Shown: positions 22,947 to 37,232 of the stretch, piece by piece
Layout of the letters: the number at the start of each line of letters is the position of its first letter
How positions within the stretch are numbered: position 1 is the first letter of the stretch
DNA from: Oasisia sp. SBJ-2009
Taxonomy: Eukaryota > Annelida > Polychaeta > Sabellida > Siboglinidae
DNA length: 64,000 bases
NCBI GenBank assembly: GCA_964017155.1
Contig: OZ024861.1
Location: 53,954,309 to 54,018,308, forward strand
Reading direction: 5' to 3'
Translations under genes and position numbers: made by a program
The notes under the pieces: model-generated
Databases searched by the model: none
Told to the model about the DNA's origin: nothing
The model's input: the letters and a program-made list of their open reading frames with translations, nothing else

Positions 22947-25691
22947 CTGATCCCCCGTAGACGGATCGGACTTTGTCGTTTTCCTCGATTTGTGCAACTA
23001 TCACCGTGTTAAGGTCGCCAAATGCCTCGTCACCTCATCTAGTTAGTGTTTCATTATTACTCCCGCCGTTTACCCAGCGGTCGGCACGGAATTCTGTTGA
23101 AAAGAATGTAAACAGACATTTACGCTTCCACTACTGATCCCCCGTAGACGGATCGGACTTTGTCGTTTTCCTCGATTTGTGCAACTATCACCGTGTTAAG
23201 GTCGCCAAATGCCTTAACACCTCATCTAGTTAGTGGTTCATTATTACTCCCGCCGTTTACCCAGCGGTCAGCACGGAATTCTGTTGAAAAGAATGTAAAC
23301 AGACATTTACGCTTCCCCAACTGATCCCCCGTTAGCGGATCGGACTTTGTCGTTTTCCTCGATTTGTTTCCAAAAGTTGGCAAGACGACGCGCACGGTCA
23401 GTTGGTTTCGTCGAGAGAGTCGTAGTTACACTCCGTGCGTGGAATACGCCCGAGAAGACCGACCGGCGCGTCGAACTTGGCCGTTTCTCTCGATTCTCAA
23501 AACTGATCCCCCGTAGACGGATCGGACTTTGTCGTTTTCCTCGATTTGTGCAACTATCACCCTGTTAAGGTCGCCAAATGCCTCGTCACCTCATCTAGTT
23601 AGTGGTTCATTATTACTCCCGCCGTTTACCCAGCGGTCGGCACGGAATTCTGTTGAAAAGAATGTAAACAGACTTCCCCAACTGATCCCCCGTAGACGGA
23701 TCGGACTTTGTCGTTTTCCTCGATTTGTTTCCAAAAGTTGGCAAGACGACGCGCACGGTCAGTTGGTTTCGTAGAGAGAGTCGTAGTTACACTCCGTGCG
23801 TGGAATACGCCCGAGAAGACCGACCGGCGCGTCGAACTTGGCCATTTCTCTCGATTCTTAAAACTGATCCCCCGTAGACGGATCGGACTTTGTCGTTTTG
23901 CTCGATTTGTGCAACTATCACCCTGTTAAGGTCGCCAAATGCCTTGACACCTCATCTAGTTAGTGGTTCATTATTACTCCCGCCGCTTACCAGCGGTCGC
24001 CACGGAATTATGTTGAAAAGAATGTAAACATACATTTACGCTTCCCCAACTGATCCCCCGTAGACGGATCGGACTTTGTCGTTTTCCTCGATTTGTTTCC
24101 AAAAGTTGGCAAGACGACGCGCACGGTCAGTTGGTTTCGTCGAGAGAGTCGTAGTTACACTCCGTGCGTGGAATACGGCCGAGAAGACCGACCAGCGCGT
24201 CGAACTTGGCCGTTTCTCTCGATTCTCAAAACTGATCCCCCGTAGACGGATCGGACTTTGTCGTTTTGCTCGATTTGTGCAACTATCACCCTGTTAAGGT
24301 CGCCAAATGTCTTGACACCTCATCTAGTTAGTGGTTCATTATTACTCCCGCCGTTTACCCAGCGGTCGGCACGGAATTCTGTTGAAAAGAATGTAAACAG
24401 ACATTTACGCTTCCCCAACTGATCCCCCGTAGACGGATCGGACTTTGTCGTTTTCCACGATTTGTTTCCAAAAGTTGGCAAGACGGCGCGCACGGTCAGT
24501 TGGTTTCGTCGAGAGAGTCGTAGTTACACTCCGTGCGTGGAATACGCCCGAGAAGACCGACCGGCGCGTCGAACTTGGCCGTTTCTCTCGATTCTCAAAA
24601 CTGATCCCCCGTAGACGGATCGGACTTTGTCGTTTTCCTCGATTTGTGCAACTATCACCCTGTTAAGGTCGACAAATGCCTCGTCACCTCATCTAGTTAG
24701 TGGTTCATTATTACTCCCGCCGTTTACCCAGCGGTCAGCACGGAATTCTGTTGAAAAGAATGTAAACAGACATTTACGCTTCCCCAACTGATCCCCCGTT
24801 ACCGGATCGGACTTTGTCGTTTTCCTCGATTTGTTTCCAAAAGTTGGCAAGACGACGCGCACGGTCAGTTGGTTTCGTCGAGAGAGTCGTAGTTACACTC
24901 CGTGCGTGGAATACGCCCGAGAAGACCGACCGGCGCGTCGAACTTGGCCGTTTCTCTCGATTCTCAAAACTGATCCCCCGTAGACGGATCGGACTTTGTC
25001 GTTGTCCTCGATTTGTGCAACTATCACCCTGTTAAGGTCTCCAAATGCCTCGTCACCTCATCTAGTTAGTGGTTCATTATTACTCCCGCCGTTTACCCAG
25101 CTGTCGGCACGGAATTCTGTTGAAAAGAATGTAAACAGACTTCCCCAACTGATCCCCCGTAGACGGATCGGACTTTGTCGTTTTCCTCGATTTGTTTCCA
25201 AAAGTTGGCAAGACGACGCGCACGGTCAGTTGGTTTCGTCGAGAGAGTCGTAGTTACACCCCTTGCGTGGCACACGCCCGAGAAGACCGACCGGCGCGTC
25301 GAACTTGGCCGTTTCTCTCGATTCTCAAAACTGATCCCCCGTAGACGGATCGGACTTTGTCGTTTTCCTCGATTTGTGCAACTATCACCCTGTTAAGGTC
25401 GCCAAATGCCTCGTCACCTCATCTAGTTAGTGGTTCATTATTACTCCCGCCGTTTACCCAGCGGTCTGCACGGAATTCTGTTGAAAAGAATGTAAACAGA
25501 CTTCCCCAACTGATCCCCCGTAGACGGATCGGACTTTGTCGTTTTCCTCGATTTGTTTCCAAAAGTTGGCAAGACGACGCGCACGGTCAGTTGGTTTCGT
25601 CGAGAGAGTCGTAGTTACACTCCGTGCGTGGAATACGCCCGAGAAGACCGACCGGCGCGTCGAACTTGGCCATTTCTCTCGATTCTCAAAA
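22947..25691 (+). repeat. 2745-bp higher-order block, copy 2
   Basis: Same unit order shifted by 2745 bp. Identity runs from 20088/22833 to 23114/25859 (about 3.0 kb) with one difference found: 20865 c (ttcactatta) versus 23610 t. The left edge is set by gacggcg versus gacgacg at 20087/22832 and the right edge by aacag versus aacat at 23115/25860. Confidence 0.92.
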
Positions 25692-28600
25692 CTGATCCCC
25701 CGTAGACGGATCGGACTTTGTCGTTTTCCTCGATTTGTGCAACTATCACCGTGTTAAGGTCGCCAAATGCCTCGTCACCTCATCTAGTTAGTGTTTCATT
25801 ATTACTCCCGCCGTTTACCCAGCGGTCGGCACGGAATTCTGTTGAAAAGAATGTAAACATACATTTACGCTTCCCCTACTGATCCCCCGTGGACGGATCG
25901 GACTTTGTCGTTTTGCTCGATTTGTGCAACTATCACCCTGTTAAGGTCGCCAAATGTCTTGACACCTCATCTAGTTAGTGGTTCATTATTACTCCCGCCG
26001 TTTACCCAGCGGTCGCCACGGAATTCTGTTGAAAAGAATGTAAACAGACATTTACGCTTCCCCAACTGATCCTTCGTAGACGGATCGGACTTTGTCGTTT
26101 TCCTCGATTTGTTTCCAAAAGTTGGCAAGACGACGCGCACGGTCAGTTGGTTTCGTCGAGAGAGTCGTAGTTACACTCCGTGCGTGGAATACGCCCGAGA
26201 AGACCGACCGGCGCGTCGAACTTGGCCGTTTCTCTCGATTCTCAAAACTGATCCCCCGTAGACGGATCGGACTTTGTCGTTTTCCTCGATTTGTGCAACT
26301 ATCACCCTGTTAAGGTCTCCAAATGCCTCGTCACCTCATCTAGTTAGTGGTTCATTATTACTCCCGCCGTTTACCCAGCGGTCGGCACGGAATTCTGTTG
26401 AAAAGAATGTAAACAGACTTCCCCAACTGATCCCCCGTAGACGGATCGGACTTTGTCGTTTTCCTCGATTTGTTTCCAAAAGTTGGCAAGACGACGCGCA
26501 CGGTCAGTTGGTTTCGTCGAGAGAGTCGTAGTTACACCCCTTGCGTGGCACACGCCCGAGAAGACCGACCGGCGCGTCGAACTTGGCCGTTTCTCTCGAT
26601 TCTCAAAACTGATCCCCCGTAGACGGATCGGACTTTGTCGTTTTCCTCGATTTGTGCAACTATCACCCTGTTAAGGTCGCCAAATGCCTCGTCACCTCAT
26701 CTAGTTAGTGGTTCATTATTACTCCCGCCGTTTACCCAGCGGTCTGCACGGAATTATGTTGAAAAGAATGTAAACAGACTTCCCCAACTGATCCCCCGTA
26801 GACGGATCGGACTTTGTCGTTTTCCTCGATTTGTTTCCAAAAGTTGGCAAGACGACGCGCACGGTCAGTTGGTTTCGTCGAGAGAGTCGTAGTTACACTC
26901 CGTGCGTGGAATACGCCCGAGAAGACCGACCGGCGCGTCGAACTTGGCCATTTCTCTCGATTCTCAAAACTGATCCCCCGTAGACGGATCGGACTTTGTC
27001 GTTTTCCTCGATTTGTGCAACTATCACCGTGTTAAGGTCGCCAAATGCCTCGTCACCTCATCTAGTTAGTGTTTCATTATTACTCCCGCCGTTTACCCAG
27101 CGGTCGGCACGGAATTCTGTTGAAAAGAATGTAAACAGACATTTACGCTTCCCCTACTGATCCCCCGTAGACGGATCGGACTTTGTCGTTTTGCTCGATT
27201 TGTGCAACTATCACCCTGTTAAGGTCGCCAAATGTCTTGACACCTCATCTAGTTAGTGGTTCATTATTACTCCCGCCGTTTACCCAGCGGTCGCCACGGA
27301 ATTCTGTTGAAAAGAATGTAAACAGACATTTACGCTTCCCCAACTGATCCTCCGTAGACGGATCGGACTTTGTCGTTTTCCTCGATTTGTTTCCAAAAGT
27401 TGGCAAGACGACGCGCACGGTCAGTTGGTTTCGTCGAGAGAGTCGTAGTTACACTCCGTGCGTGGAATACGGCCGAGAAGACCGACCAGCGCGTCGAACT
27501 TGGCCGTTTCTCTCGATTCTCAAAACTGATCCCCCGTAGACGGATCGGACTTTGTCGTTTTGCTCGATTTGTGCAACTATCACCCTGTTAAGGTCGCCAA
27601 ATGCCTTGACACCTCATCTAGTTAGTGGTTCATTATTACTCCCGCCGCTTACCAGCGGTCGCCACGGAATTATGTTGAAAAGAATGTAAACATACATTTA
27701 CGCTTCCCCAACTGATCCCCCGTAGACGGATCGGACGTTGTCGTTTTCCTCGATTTGTTTCCAAAAGTTGGCAATACGACGCGCAAGGTCAGTTGGTTTC
27801 GTCGAGAGAGTCGTAGTTACACTCCGTGCGTGGAATACGCCCCAGAAGACCGACCGGCGCGTCGAACTTGGCCATTTCTCTCGATTCTTAAAACTGATCC
27901 CCCGTAGACGGATCGGACTTTGTCGTTTTCCTCGATTTGTGCAACTATCACCGTGTTAAGGTCGCCAAATGCCTCGTCACCTCATCTAGTTAGTGTTTCA
28001 TTATTACTCCCGCCGTTTACCCAGCGGTCGGCACGGAATTCTGTTGAAAAGAATGTAAACAGACATTTACGCATCTACTACTGATCCCCCGTAGACGGAT
28101 CGGACTTTGTCGTTTTGCTCGATTTGTGCAACTATCACCCTGTTAAGGTCGCCAAATGTCTTGACACCTCATCTAGTTAGTGGTTCATTATTACTCCCGC
28201 CGTTTACCCAGCGGTCGCCACGGAATTATGTTGAAAAGAATGTAAACAGACATTTACGCTTCCCCAACTGATCCCCCGTAGACGGATCGGACTTTGTCGT
28301 TTTCCTCGATTTGTTTCCAAAAGTTGGCAAGACGACGCGCACGGTCAGTTGGTTTCGTCGAGAGAGTCGTAGTTACACTCCGTGCGTGGAATACGGCCGA
28401 GAAGACCGACCAGCGCGTCGAACTTGGCCGTTTCTCTCGATTCTCAAAACTGATCCCCCGTAGACGGATCGGACTTTGTCGTTTTGCTCGATTTGTGCAA
28501 CAATCACCCTGTTAAGGTCGCCAAATGCCTTGACACCTCATCTAGTTAGTGGTTCATTATTATTCCCGCCGTTTACCCAGCGGTCGGCACGGAATTCTGT

Positions 28601-29216
28601 TGAAAAGAATGTAAACAGACTTCCCCAACTGATCCCCCGTAGACGGATCGGACTTTGTCGTTTTCCTCGATTTGTTTCCAAAAGTTGGCAAGACGACGCG
28701 CACGGTCAGTTGGTTTCGTCGAGAGAGTCGTAGTTACACCCCTTGCGTGGCACACGCCCGAGAAGACCGACCGGCGCGTCGAACTTGGCCGTTTCTCTCG
28801 ATTCTCAAAACTGATCCCCCGTAGACGGATCGGACTTTGTCGTTTTGCTCGATTTGTGCAACTATCACCCTGTTAAGGTCGCCAAATGTCTTGACACCTC
28901 ATCTAGTTAGTGGTTCATTATTACTCCCGCCGTTTACCCAGCGGTCGGCACGGAATTCTGTTGAAAAGAATGTAAACAGACATTTACGCTTCCCCAACTG
29001 ATCCCCCGTAGACGGATCGGACTTTGTCGTTTTCCACGATTTGTTTCCAAAAGTTGGCAAGACGGCGCGCACGGTCAGTTGGTTTCGTCGAGAGAGTCGT
29101 AGTTACACTCCGTGCGTGGAATACGCCCGAGAAGACCGACCGGCGCGTCGAACTTGGCCGTTTCTCTCGATTCTCAAAACTGATCCCCCGTAGACGGATC
29201 GGACTTTGTCGTTTTC
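25692..29216 (+). repeat. Segment resembling 2204-4408 at 25.1-kb distance
   Basis: Order: B25692 B25879 s26066 s26427 t26788 d27344 t27712 s28268 l28629 A28998 and the start of its B. From 27344 on, the order d t s l l s equals that at 2204, offset 25140 bp, with the same rare marks (caatacgacg with gcaagg, and caacaatcaccc). Differences such as cccagaag at 27841 and attattcccg near 28562 show it is older than the adjacent tandem pairs. Private mark: ccgtggacgg near 25888. Confidence 0.8.
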
Positions 29217-32200
29217 CTCGATTTGTGCAACTATCACCCTGTTAAGGTCGACAAATGCCTCGTCACCTCATCTAGTTAGTGGTTCATTATTACTCCCGCC
29301 GTTTACCCAGCGGTCAGCACGGAATTCTGTTGAAAAGAATGTAAACAGACATTTACGCTTCCCCAACTGATCCCCCGTTACCGGATCGGACTTTGTCGTT
29401 TTCCTCGATTTGTTTCCAAAAGTTGGCAAGACGACGCGCACGGTCAGTTGGTTTCGTCGAGAGAGTCGTAGTTACACTCCGTGCGTGGAATACGCCCGAG
29501 AAGACCGACCGGCGCGTCGAACTTGGCCGTTTCTCTCGATTCTCAAAACTGATCCCCCGTAGACGGATCGGACTTTGTCGTTTTCCTCGATTTGTGCAAC
29601 TATCACCCTGTTAAGGTCTCCAAATGCCTCGTCACCTCATCTAGTTAGTGGTTCATTATTACTCCCGCCGTTTACCCAGCTGTCGGCACGGAATTCTGTT
29701 GAAAAGAATGTAAACAGACTTCCCCAACTGATCCCCCGTAGACGGATCGGACTTTGTCGTTTTCCTCGATTTGTTTCCAAAAGTTGGCAAGACGACGCGC
29801 ACGGTCAGTTGGTTTCGTCGAGAGAGTCGTAGTTACACCCCTTGCGTGGCACACGCCCGAGAAGACCGACCGGCGCGTCGAACTTGGCCGTTTCTCTCGA
29901 TTCTCAAAACTGATCCCCCGTAGACGGATCGGACTTTGTCGTTTTCCTCGATTTGTGCAACTATCACCCTGTTAAGGTCGCCAAATGCCTCGTCACCTCA
30001 TCTAGTTAGTGGTTCATTATTACTCCCGCCGTTTACCCAGCGGTCTGCACGGAATTCTGTTGAAAAGAATGTAAACAGACTTCCCCAACTGATCCCCCGT
30101 AGACGGATCGGACTTTGTCGTTTTCCTCGATTTGTTTCCAAAAGTTGGCAAGACGACGCGCACGGTCAGTTGGTTTCGTCGAGAGAGTCGTAGTTACACT
30201 CCGTGCGTGGAATACGCCCGAGAAGACCGACCGGCGCGTCGAACTTGGCCATTTCTCTCGATTCTCAAAACTGATCCCCCGTAGACGGATCGGACTTTGT
30301 CGTTTTCCTCGATTTGTGCAACTATCACCGTGTTAAGGTCGCCAAATGCCTCGTCACCTCATCTAGTTAGTGTTTCATTATTACTCCCGCCGTTTACCCA
30401 GCGGTCGGCACGGAATTCTGTTGAAAAGAATGTAAACATACATTTACGCTTCCCCTACTGATCCCCCGTAGACGGATCGGACTTTGTCGTTTTGCTCGAT
30501 TTGTGCAACTATCACCCTGTTAAGGTCGCCAAATGTCTTGACACCTCATCTAGTTAGTGGTTCATTATTACTCCCGCCGTTTACCCAGCGGTCGCCACGG
30601 AATTCTGTTGAAAAGAATGTGAACAGACATTTACGCTTCCCCAACTGATCCTTCGTAGACGGATCGGACTTTGTCGTTTTCCTCGATTTGTTTCCAAAAG
30701 TTGGCAAGACGACGCGCACGGTCAGTTGGTTTCGTCGAGAGAGTCGTAGTTACACTCCGTGCGTGGAATACGCCCGAGAAGACCGACCGGCGCGTCGAAC
30801 TTGGCCGTTTCTCTCGATTCTCAAAACTGATCCCCCGTAGACGGATCGGACTTTGTCGTTTTCCTCGATTTGTGCAACTATCACCCTGTTAAGGTCTCCA
30901 AATGCCTCGTCACCTCATCTAGTTAGTGGTTCATTATTACTCCCGCCGTTTACCCAGCGGTCGGCACGGAATTCTGTTGAAAAGAATGTAAACAGACTTC
31001 CCCAACTGATCCCCCGTAGACGGATCGGACTTTGTCGTTTTCCTCGATTTGTTTCCAAAAGTTGGCAAGACGACGCGCACGGTCAGTTGGTTTCGTCGAG
31101 AGAGTCGTAGTTACACCCCTTGCGTGGCACACGCCCGAGAAGACCGACCGGCGCGTCGAACTTGGCCGTTTCTCTCGATTCTCAAAACTGATCCCCCGTA
31201 GACGGATCGGACTTTGTCGTTTTCCTCGATTTGTGCAACTATCACCCTGTTAAGGTCGCCAAATGCCTCGTCACCTCATCTAGTTAGTGGTTCATTATTA
31301 CTCCCGCCGTTTACCCAGCGGTCTGCACGGAATTCTGTTGAAAAGAATGTAAACAGACTTCCCCAACTGATCCCCCGTAGACGGATCGGACTTTGTCGTT
31401 TTCCTCGATTTGTTTCCAAAAGTTGGCAAGACGACGCGCACGGTCAGTTGGTTTCGTCGAGAGAGTCGTAGTTACACTCCGTGCGTGGAATACGCCCGAG
31501 AAGACCGACCGGCGCGTCGAACTTGGCCATTTCTCTCGATTCTCAAAACTGATCCCCCGTAGACGGATCGGACTTTGTCGTTTTCCTCGATTTGTGCAAC
31601 TATCACCGTGTTAAGGTCGCCAAATGCCTCGTCACCTCATCTAGTTAGTGTTTCATTATTACTCCCGCCGTTTACCCAGCGGTCGGCACGGAATTCTGTT
31701 GAAAAGAATGTAAACAGACATTTACGCATCTACTACTGATCCCCCGTAGACGGATCGGACTTTGTCGTTTTGCTCGATTTGTGCAACTATCACCCTATTA
31801 AGGTCGCCAAATGTCTTGACACCTCATCTAGTTAGTGGTTCATTATTACTCCCGCCGTTTACCCAGCGGTCGCCACGGAATTATGTTGAAAAGAATGTAA
31901 ACAGACATTTACGCTTCCCCAACTGATCCCCCGTAGACGGATCGGACTTTGTCGTTTTCCTCGATTTGTTTCCAAAAGTTGGCAAGACGACGCGCACGGT
32001 CAGTTGGTTTCGTCGAGAGAGTCGTAGTTACACTCCGTGCGTGGAATACGGCCGAGAAGACCGACCAGCGCGTCGAACTTGGCCGTTTCTCTCGATTCTC
32101 AAAACTGATCCCCCGTAGACGGATCGGACTTTGTCGTTTTGCTCGATTTGTGCAACTATCACCCTGTTAAGGTCGCCAAATGTCTTGACACCTCATCTAG

Positions 32201-32532
32201 TTAGTGGTTCATTATTACTCCCGCCGTTTACCCAGCGGTCGGCACGGAATTCTGTTGAAAAGAATGTAAACAGACATTTACGCTTCCCCAACTGATCCCC
32301 CGTAGACGGATCGGACTTTGTCGTTTTCCACGATTTGTTTCCAAAAGTTGGCAAGACGGCGCGCACGGTCAGTTGGTTTCGTCGAGAGAGTCGTAGTTAC
32401 ACTCCGTGCGTGGAATACGCCCGAGAAGACCGACCGGCGCGTCGAACTTGGCCGTTTCTCTCGATTCTCAAAACTGATCCCCCGTAGACGGATCGGACTT
32501 TGTCGTTTTCCTCGATTTGTGCAACTATCACC
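29217..32532 (+). repeat. 3.3-kb block, copy 1 (3481-bp offset)
   Basis: Contains s29367 s29728 t30089 s30645 s31006 t31367 l31923 A32292 with parts of the flanking B units. Marks shared with copy 2: aatgtgaacagac (near 30620), caccctatta (near 31794) and aacatacatttacgcttcccctactg-type ends (near 30437). Confidence 0.88.
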
Positions 32533-32697
32533 GTGTTAAGGTCGCCAAATGCCTCGTCACCTCATCTAGTTAGTGTTTCATTATTACTCCCGCCGTTTAC
32601 CCAGCGGTCGGCACGGAATTCTGTTGAAAAGAATGTAAACAGACATTTACGCTTCCACTACTGATCCCCCGTAGACGGATCGGACTTTGTCGTTTTG

Positions 32698-35600
32698 CTC
32701 GATTTGTGCAACTATCACCCTGTTAAGGTCGACAAATGCCTCGTCACCTCATCTAGTTAGTGGTTCATTATTACTCCCGCCGTTTACCCAGCGGTCAGCA
32801 CGGAATTCTGTTGAAAAGAATGTAAACAGACATTTACGCTTCCCCAACTGATCCCCCGTTACCGGATCGGACTTTGTCGTTTTCCTCGATTTGTTTCCAA
32901 AAGTTGGCAAGACGACGCGCACGGTCAGTTGGTTTCGTCGAGAGAGTCGTAGTTACACTCCGTGCGTGGAATACGCCCGAGAAGACCGACCGGCGCGTCG
33001 AACTTGGCCGTTTCTCTCGATTCTCAAAACTGATCCCCCGTAGACGGATCGGACTTTGTCGTTTTCCTCGATTTGTGCAACTATCACCCTGTTAAGGTCT
33101 CCAAATGCCTCGTCACCTCATCTAGTTAGTGGTTCATTATTACTCCCGCCGTTTACCCAGCTGTCGGCACGGAATTCTGTTGAAAAGAATGTAAACAGAC
33201 TTCCCCAACTGATCCCCCGTAGACGGATCGGACTTTGTCGTTTTCCTCGATTTGTTTCCAAAAGTTGGCAAGACGACGCGCACGGTCAGTTGGTTTCGTC
33301 GAGAGAGTCGTAGTTACACCCCTTGCGTGGCACACGCCCGAGAAGACCGACCGGCGCGTCGAACTTGGCCGTTTCTCTCGATTCTCAAAACTGATCCCCC
33401 GTAGACGGATCGGACTTTGTCGTTTTCCTCGATTTGTGCAACTATCACCCTGTTAAGGTCGCCAAATGCCTCGTCACCTCATCTAGTTAGTGGTTCATTA
33501 TTACTCCCGCCGTTTACCCAGCGGTCTGCACGGAATTCTGTTGAAAAGAATGTAAACAGACTTCCCCAACTGATCCCCCGTAGACGGATCGGACTTTGTC
33601 GTTTTCCTCGATTTGTTTCCAAAAGTTGGCAAGACGACGCGCACGGTCAGTTGGTTTCGTCGAGAGAGTCGTAGTTACACTCCGTGCGTGGAATACGCCC
33701 GAGAAGACCGACCGGCGCGTCGAACTTGGCCATTTCTCTCGATTCTCAAAACTGATCCCCCGTAGACGGATCGGACTTTGTCGTTTTCCTCGATTTGTGC
33801 AACTATCACCGTGTTAAGGTCGCCAAATGCCTCGTCACCTCATCTAGTTAGTGTTTCATTATTACTCCCGCCGTTTACCCAGCGGTCGGCACGGAATTCT
33901 GTTGAAAAGAATGTAAACATACATTTACGCTTCCCCTACTGATCCCCCGTAGACGGATCGGACTTTGTCGTTTTGCTCGATTTGTGCAACTATCACCCTG
34001 TTAAGGTCGCCAAATGTCTTGACACCTCATCTAGTTAGTGGTTCATTATTACTCCCGCCGTTTACCCAGCGGTCGCCACGGAATTCTGTTGAAAAGAATG
34101 TGAACAGACATTTACGCTTCCCCAACTGATCCTTCGTAGACGGATCGGACTTTGTCGTTTTCCTCGATTTGTTTCCAAAAGTTGGCAAGACGACGCGCAC
34201 GGTCAGTTGGTTTCGTCGAGAGAGTCGTAGTTACACTCCGTGCGTGGAATACGCCCGAGAAGACCGACCGGCGCGTCGAACTTGGCCGTTTCTCTCGATT
34301 CTCAAAACTGATCCCCCGTAGACGGATCGGACTTTGTCGTTTTCCTCGATTTGTGCAACTATCACCCTGTTAAGGTCTCCAAATGCCTCGTCACCTCATC
34401 TAGTTAGTGGTTCATTATTACTCCCGCCGTTTACCCAGCGGTCGGCACGGAATTCTGTTGAAAAGAATGTAAACAGACTTCCCCAACTGATCCCCCGTAG
34501 ACGGATCGGACTTTGTCGTTTTCCTCGATTTGTTTCCAAAAGTTGGCAAGACGACGCGCACGGTCAGTTGGTTTCGTCGAGAGAGTCGTAGTTACACCCC
34601 TTGCGTGGCACACGCCCGAGAAGACCGACCGGCGCGTCGAACTTGGCCGTTTCTCTCGATTCTCAAAACTGATCCCCCGTAGACGGATCGGACTTTGTCG
34701 TTTTCCTCGATTTGTGCAACTATCACCCTGTTAAGGTCGCCAAATGCCTCGTCACCTCATCTAGTTAGTGGTTCATTATTACTCCCGCCGTTTACCCAGC
34801 GGTCTGCACGGAATTCTGTTGAAAAGAATGTAAACAGACTTCCCCAACTGATCCCCCGTAGACGGATCGGACTTTGTCGTTTTCCTCGATTTGTTTCCAA
34901 AAGTTGGCAAGACGACGCGCACGGTCAGTTGGTTTCGTCGAGAGAGTCGTAGTTACACTCCGTGCGTGGAATACGCCCGAGAAGACCGACCGGCGCGTCG
35001 AACTTGGCCATTTCTCTCGATTCTCAAAACTGATCCCCCGTAGACGGATCGGACTTTGTCGTTTTCCTCGATTTGTGCAACTATCACCGTGTTAAGGTCG
35101 CCAAATGCCTCGTCACCTCATCTAGTTAGTGTTTCATTATTACTCCCGCCGTTTACCCAGCGGTCGGCACGGAATTCTGTTGAAAAGAATGTAAACAGAC
35201 ATTTACGCATCTACTACTGATCCCCCGTAGACGGATCGGACTTTGTCGTTTTGCTCGATTTGTGCAACTATCACCCTATTAAGGTCGCCAAATGTCTTGA
35301 CACCTCATCTAGTTAGTGGTTCATTATTACTCCCGCCGTTTACCCAGCGGTCGCCACGGAATTATGTTGAAAAGAATGTAAACAGACATTTACGCTTCCC
35401 CAACTGATCCCCCGTAGACGGATCGGACTTTGTCGTTTTCCTCGATTTGTTTCCAAAAGTTGGCAAGACGACGCGCACGGTCAGTTGGTTTCGTCGAGAG
35501 AGTCGTAGTTACACTCCGTGCGTGGAATACGGCCGAGAAGACCGACCAGCGCGTCGAACTTGGCCGTTTCTCTCGATTCTCAAAACTGATCCCCCGTAGA

Positions 35601-36013
35601 CGGATCGGACTTTGTCGTTTTGCTCGATTTGTGCAACTATCACCCTGTTAAGGTCGCCAAATGTCTTGACACCTCATCTAGTTAGTGGTTCATTATTACT
35701 CCCGCCGTTTACCCAGCGGTCGGCACGGAATTCTGTTGAAAAGAATGTAAACAGACATTTACGCTTCCCCAACTGATCCCCCGTAGACGGATCGGACTTT
35801 GTCGTTTTCCACGATTTGTTTCCAAAAGTTGGCAAGACGGCGCGCACGGTCAGTTGGTTTCGTCGAGAGAGTCGTAGTTACACTCCGTGCGTGGAATACG
35901 CCCGAGAAGACCGACCGGCGCGTCGAACTTGGCCGTTTCTCTCGATTCTCAAAACTGATCCCCCGTAGACGGATCGGACTTTGTCGTTTTCCTCGATTTG
36001 TGCAACTATCACC
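32698..36013 (+). repeat. 3.3-kb block, copy 2 (3481-bp offset)
   Basis: Matches 29217-32532 at a constant 3481-bp shift; I found no difference on reading. The 165 bp between the copies (32533-32697) do not belong to either. They cover a type I first B and the front of a hybrid B at 32661 that joins gctcg to gtcgacaaatg, a combination I see nowhere else. Its right end overlaps the first 3654-bp unit. Confidence 0.86.
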
Positions 36014-37232
36014 CTGTTAAGGTCGACAAATGCCTCGTCACCTCATCTAGTTAGTGGTTCATTATTACTCCCGCCGTTTACCCAGCGGTCAGCACGGAAT
36101 TCTGTTGAAAAGAATGTAAACAGACATTTACGCTTCCCCAACTGATCCCCCGTTACCGGATCGGACTTTGTCGTTTTCCTCGATTTGTTTCCAAAAGTTG
36201 GCAAGACGACGCGCACGGTCAGTTGGTTTCGTCGAGAGAGTCGTAGTTACACTCCGTGCGTGGAATACGCCCGAGAAGACCGACCGGCGCGTCGAACTTG
36301 GCCGTTTCTCTCGATTCTCAAAACTGATCCCCCGTAGACGGATCGGACTTTGTCGTTTTCCTCGATTTGTGCAACTATCACCCTGTTAAGGTCTCCAAAT
36401 GCCTCGTCACCTCATCTAGTTAGTGGTTCATTATTACTCCCGCCGTTTACCCAGCTGTCGGCACGGAATTCTGTTGAAAAGAATGTAAACAGACTTCCCC
36501 AACTGATCCCCCGTAGACGGATCGGACTTTGTCGTTTTCCTCGATTTGTTTCCAAAAGTTGGCAAGACGACGCGCACGGTCAGTTGGTTTCGTCGAGAGA
36601 GTCGTAGTTACACCCCTTGCGTGGCACACGCCCGAGAAGACCGACCGGCGCGTCGAACTTGGCCGTTTCTCTCGATTCTCAAAACTGATCCCCCGTAGAC
36701 GGATCGGACTTTGTCGTTTTCCTCGATTTGTGCAACTATCACCCTGTTAAGGTCGCCAAATGCCTCGTCACCTCATCTAGTTAGTGGTTCATTATTACTC
36801 CCGCCGTTTACCCAGCGGTCTGCACGGAATTCTGTTGAAAAGAATGTAAACAGACATTTACGCTTCCCCAACTGATCCCCCGTTAGCGGATCGGACTTTG
36901 TCGTTTTCCTCGATTTGTTTCCAAAAGTTGGCAAGACGACGCGCACGGTCAGTTGGTTTCGTCGAGAGAGTCGTAGTTACACTCCGTGCGTGGAATACGC
37001 CCGAGAAGACCGACCGGCGCGTCGAACTTGGCCGTTTCTCTCGATTCTCAAAACTGATCCCCCGTAGACGGATCGGACTTTGTCGTTTTCCTCGATTTGT
37101 GCAACTATCACCCTGTTAAGGTCTCCAAATGCCTCGTCACCTCATCTAGTTAGTGGTTCATTATTACTCCCGCCGTTTACCCAGCGGTCGGCACGGAATT
37201 CTGTTGAAAAGAATGTAAACAGACTTCCCCAA

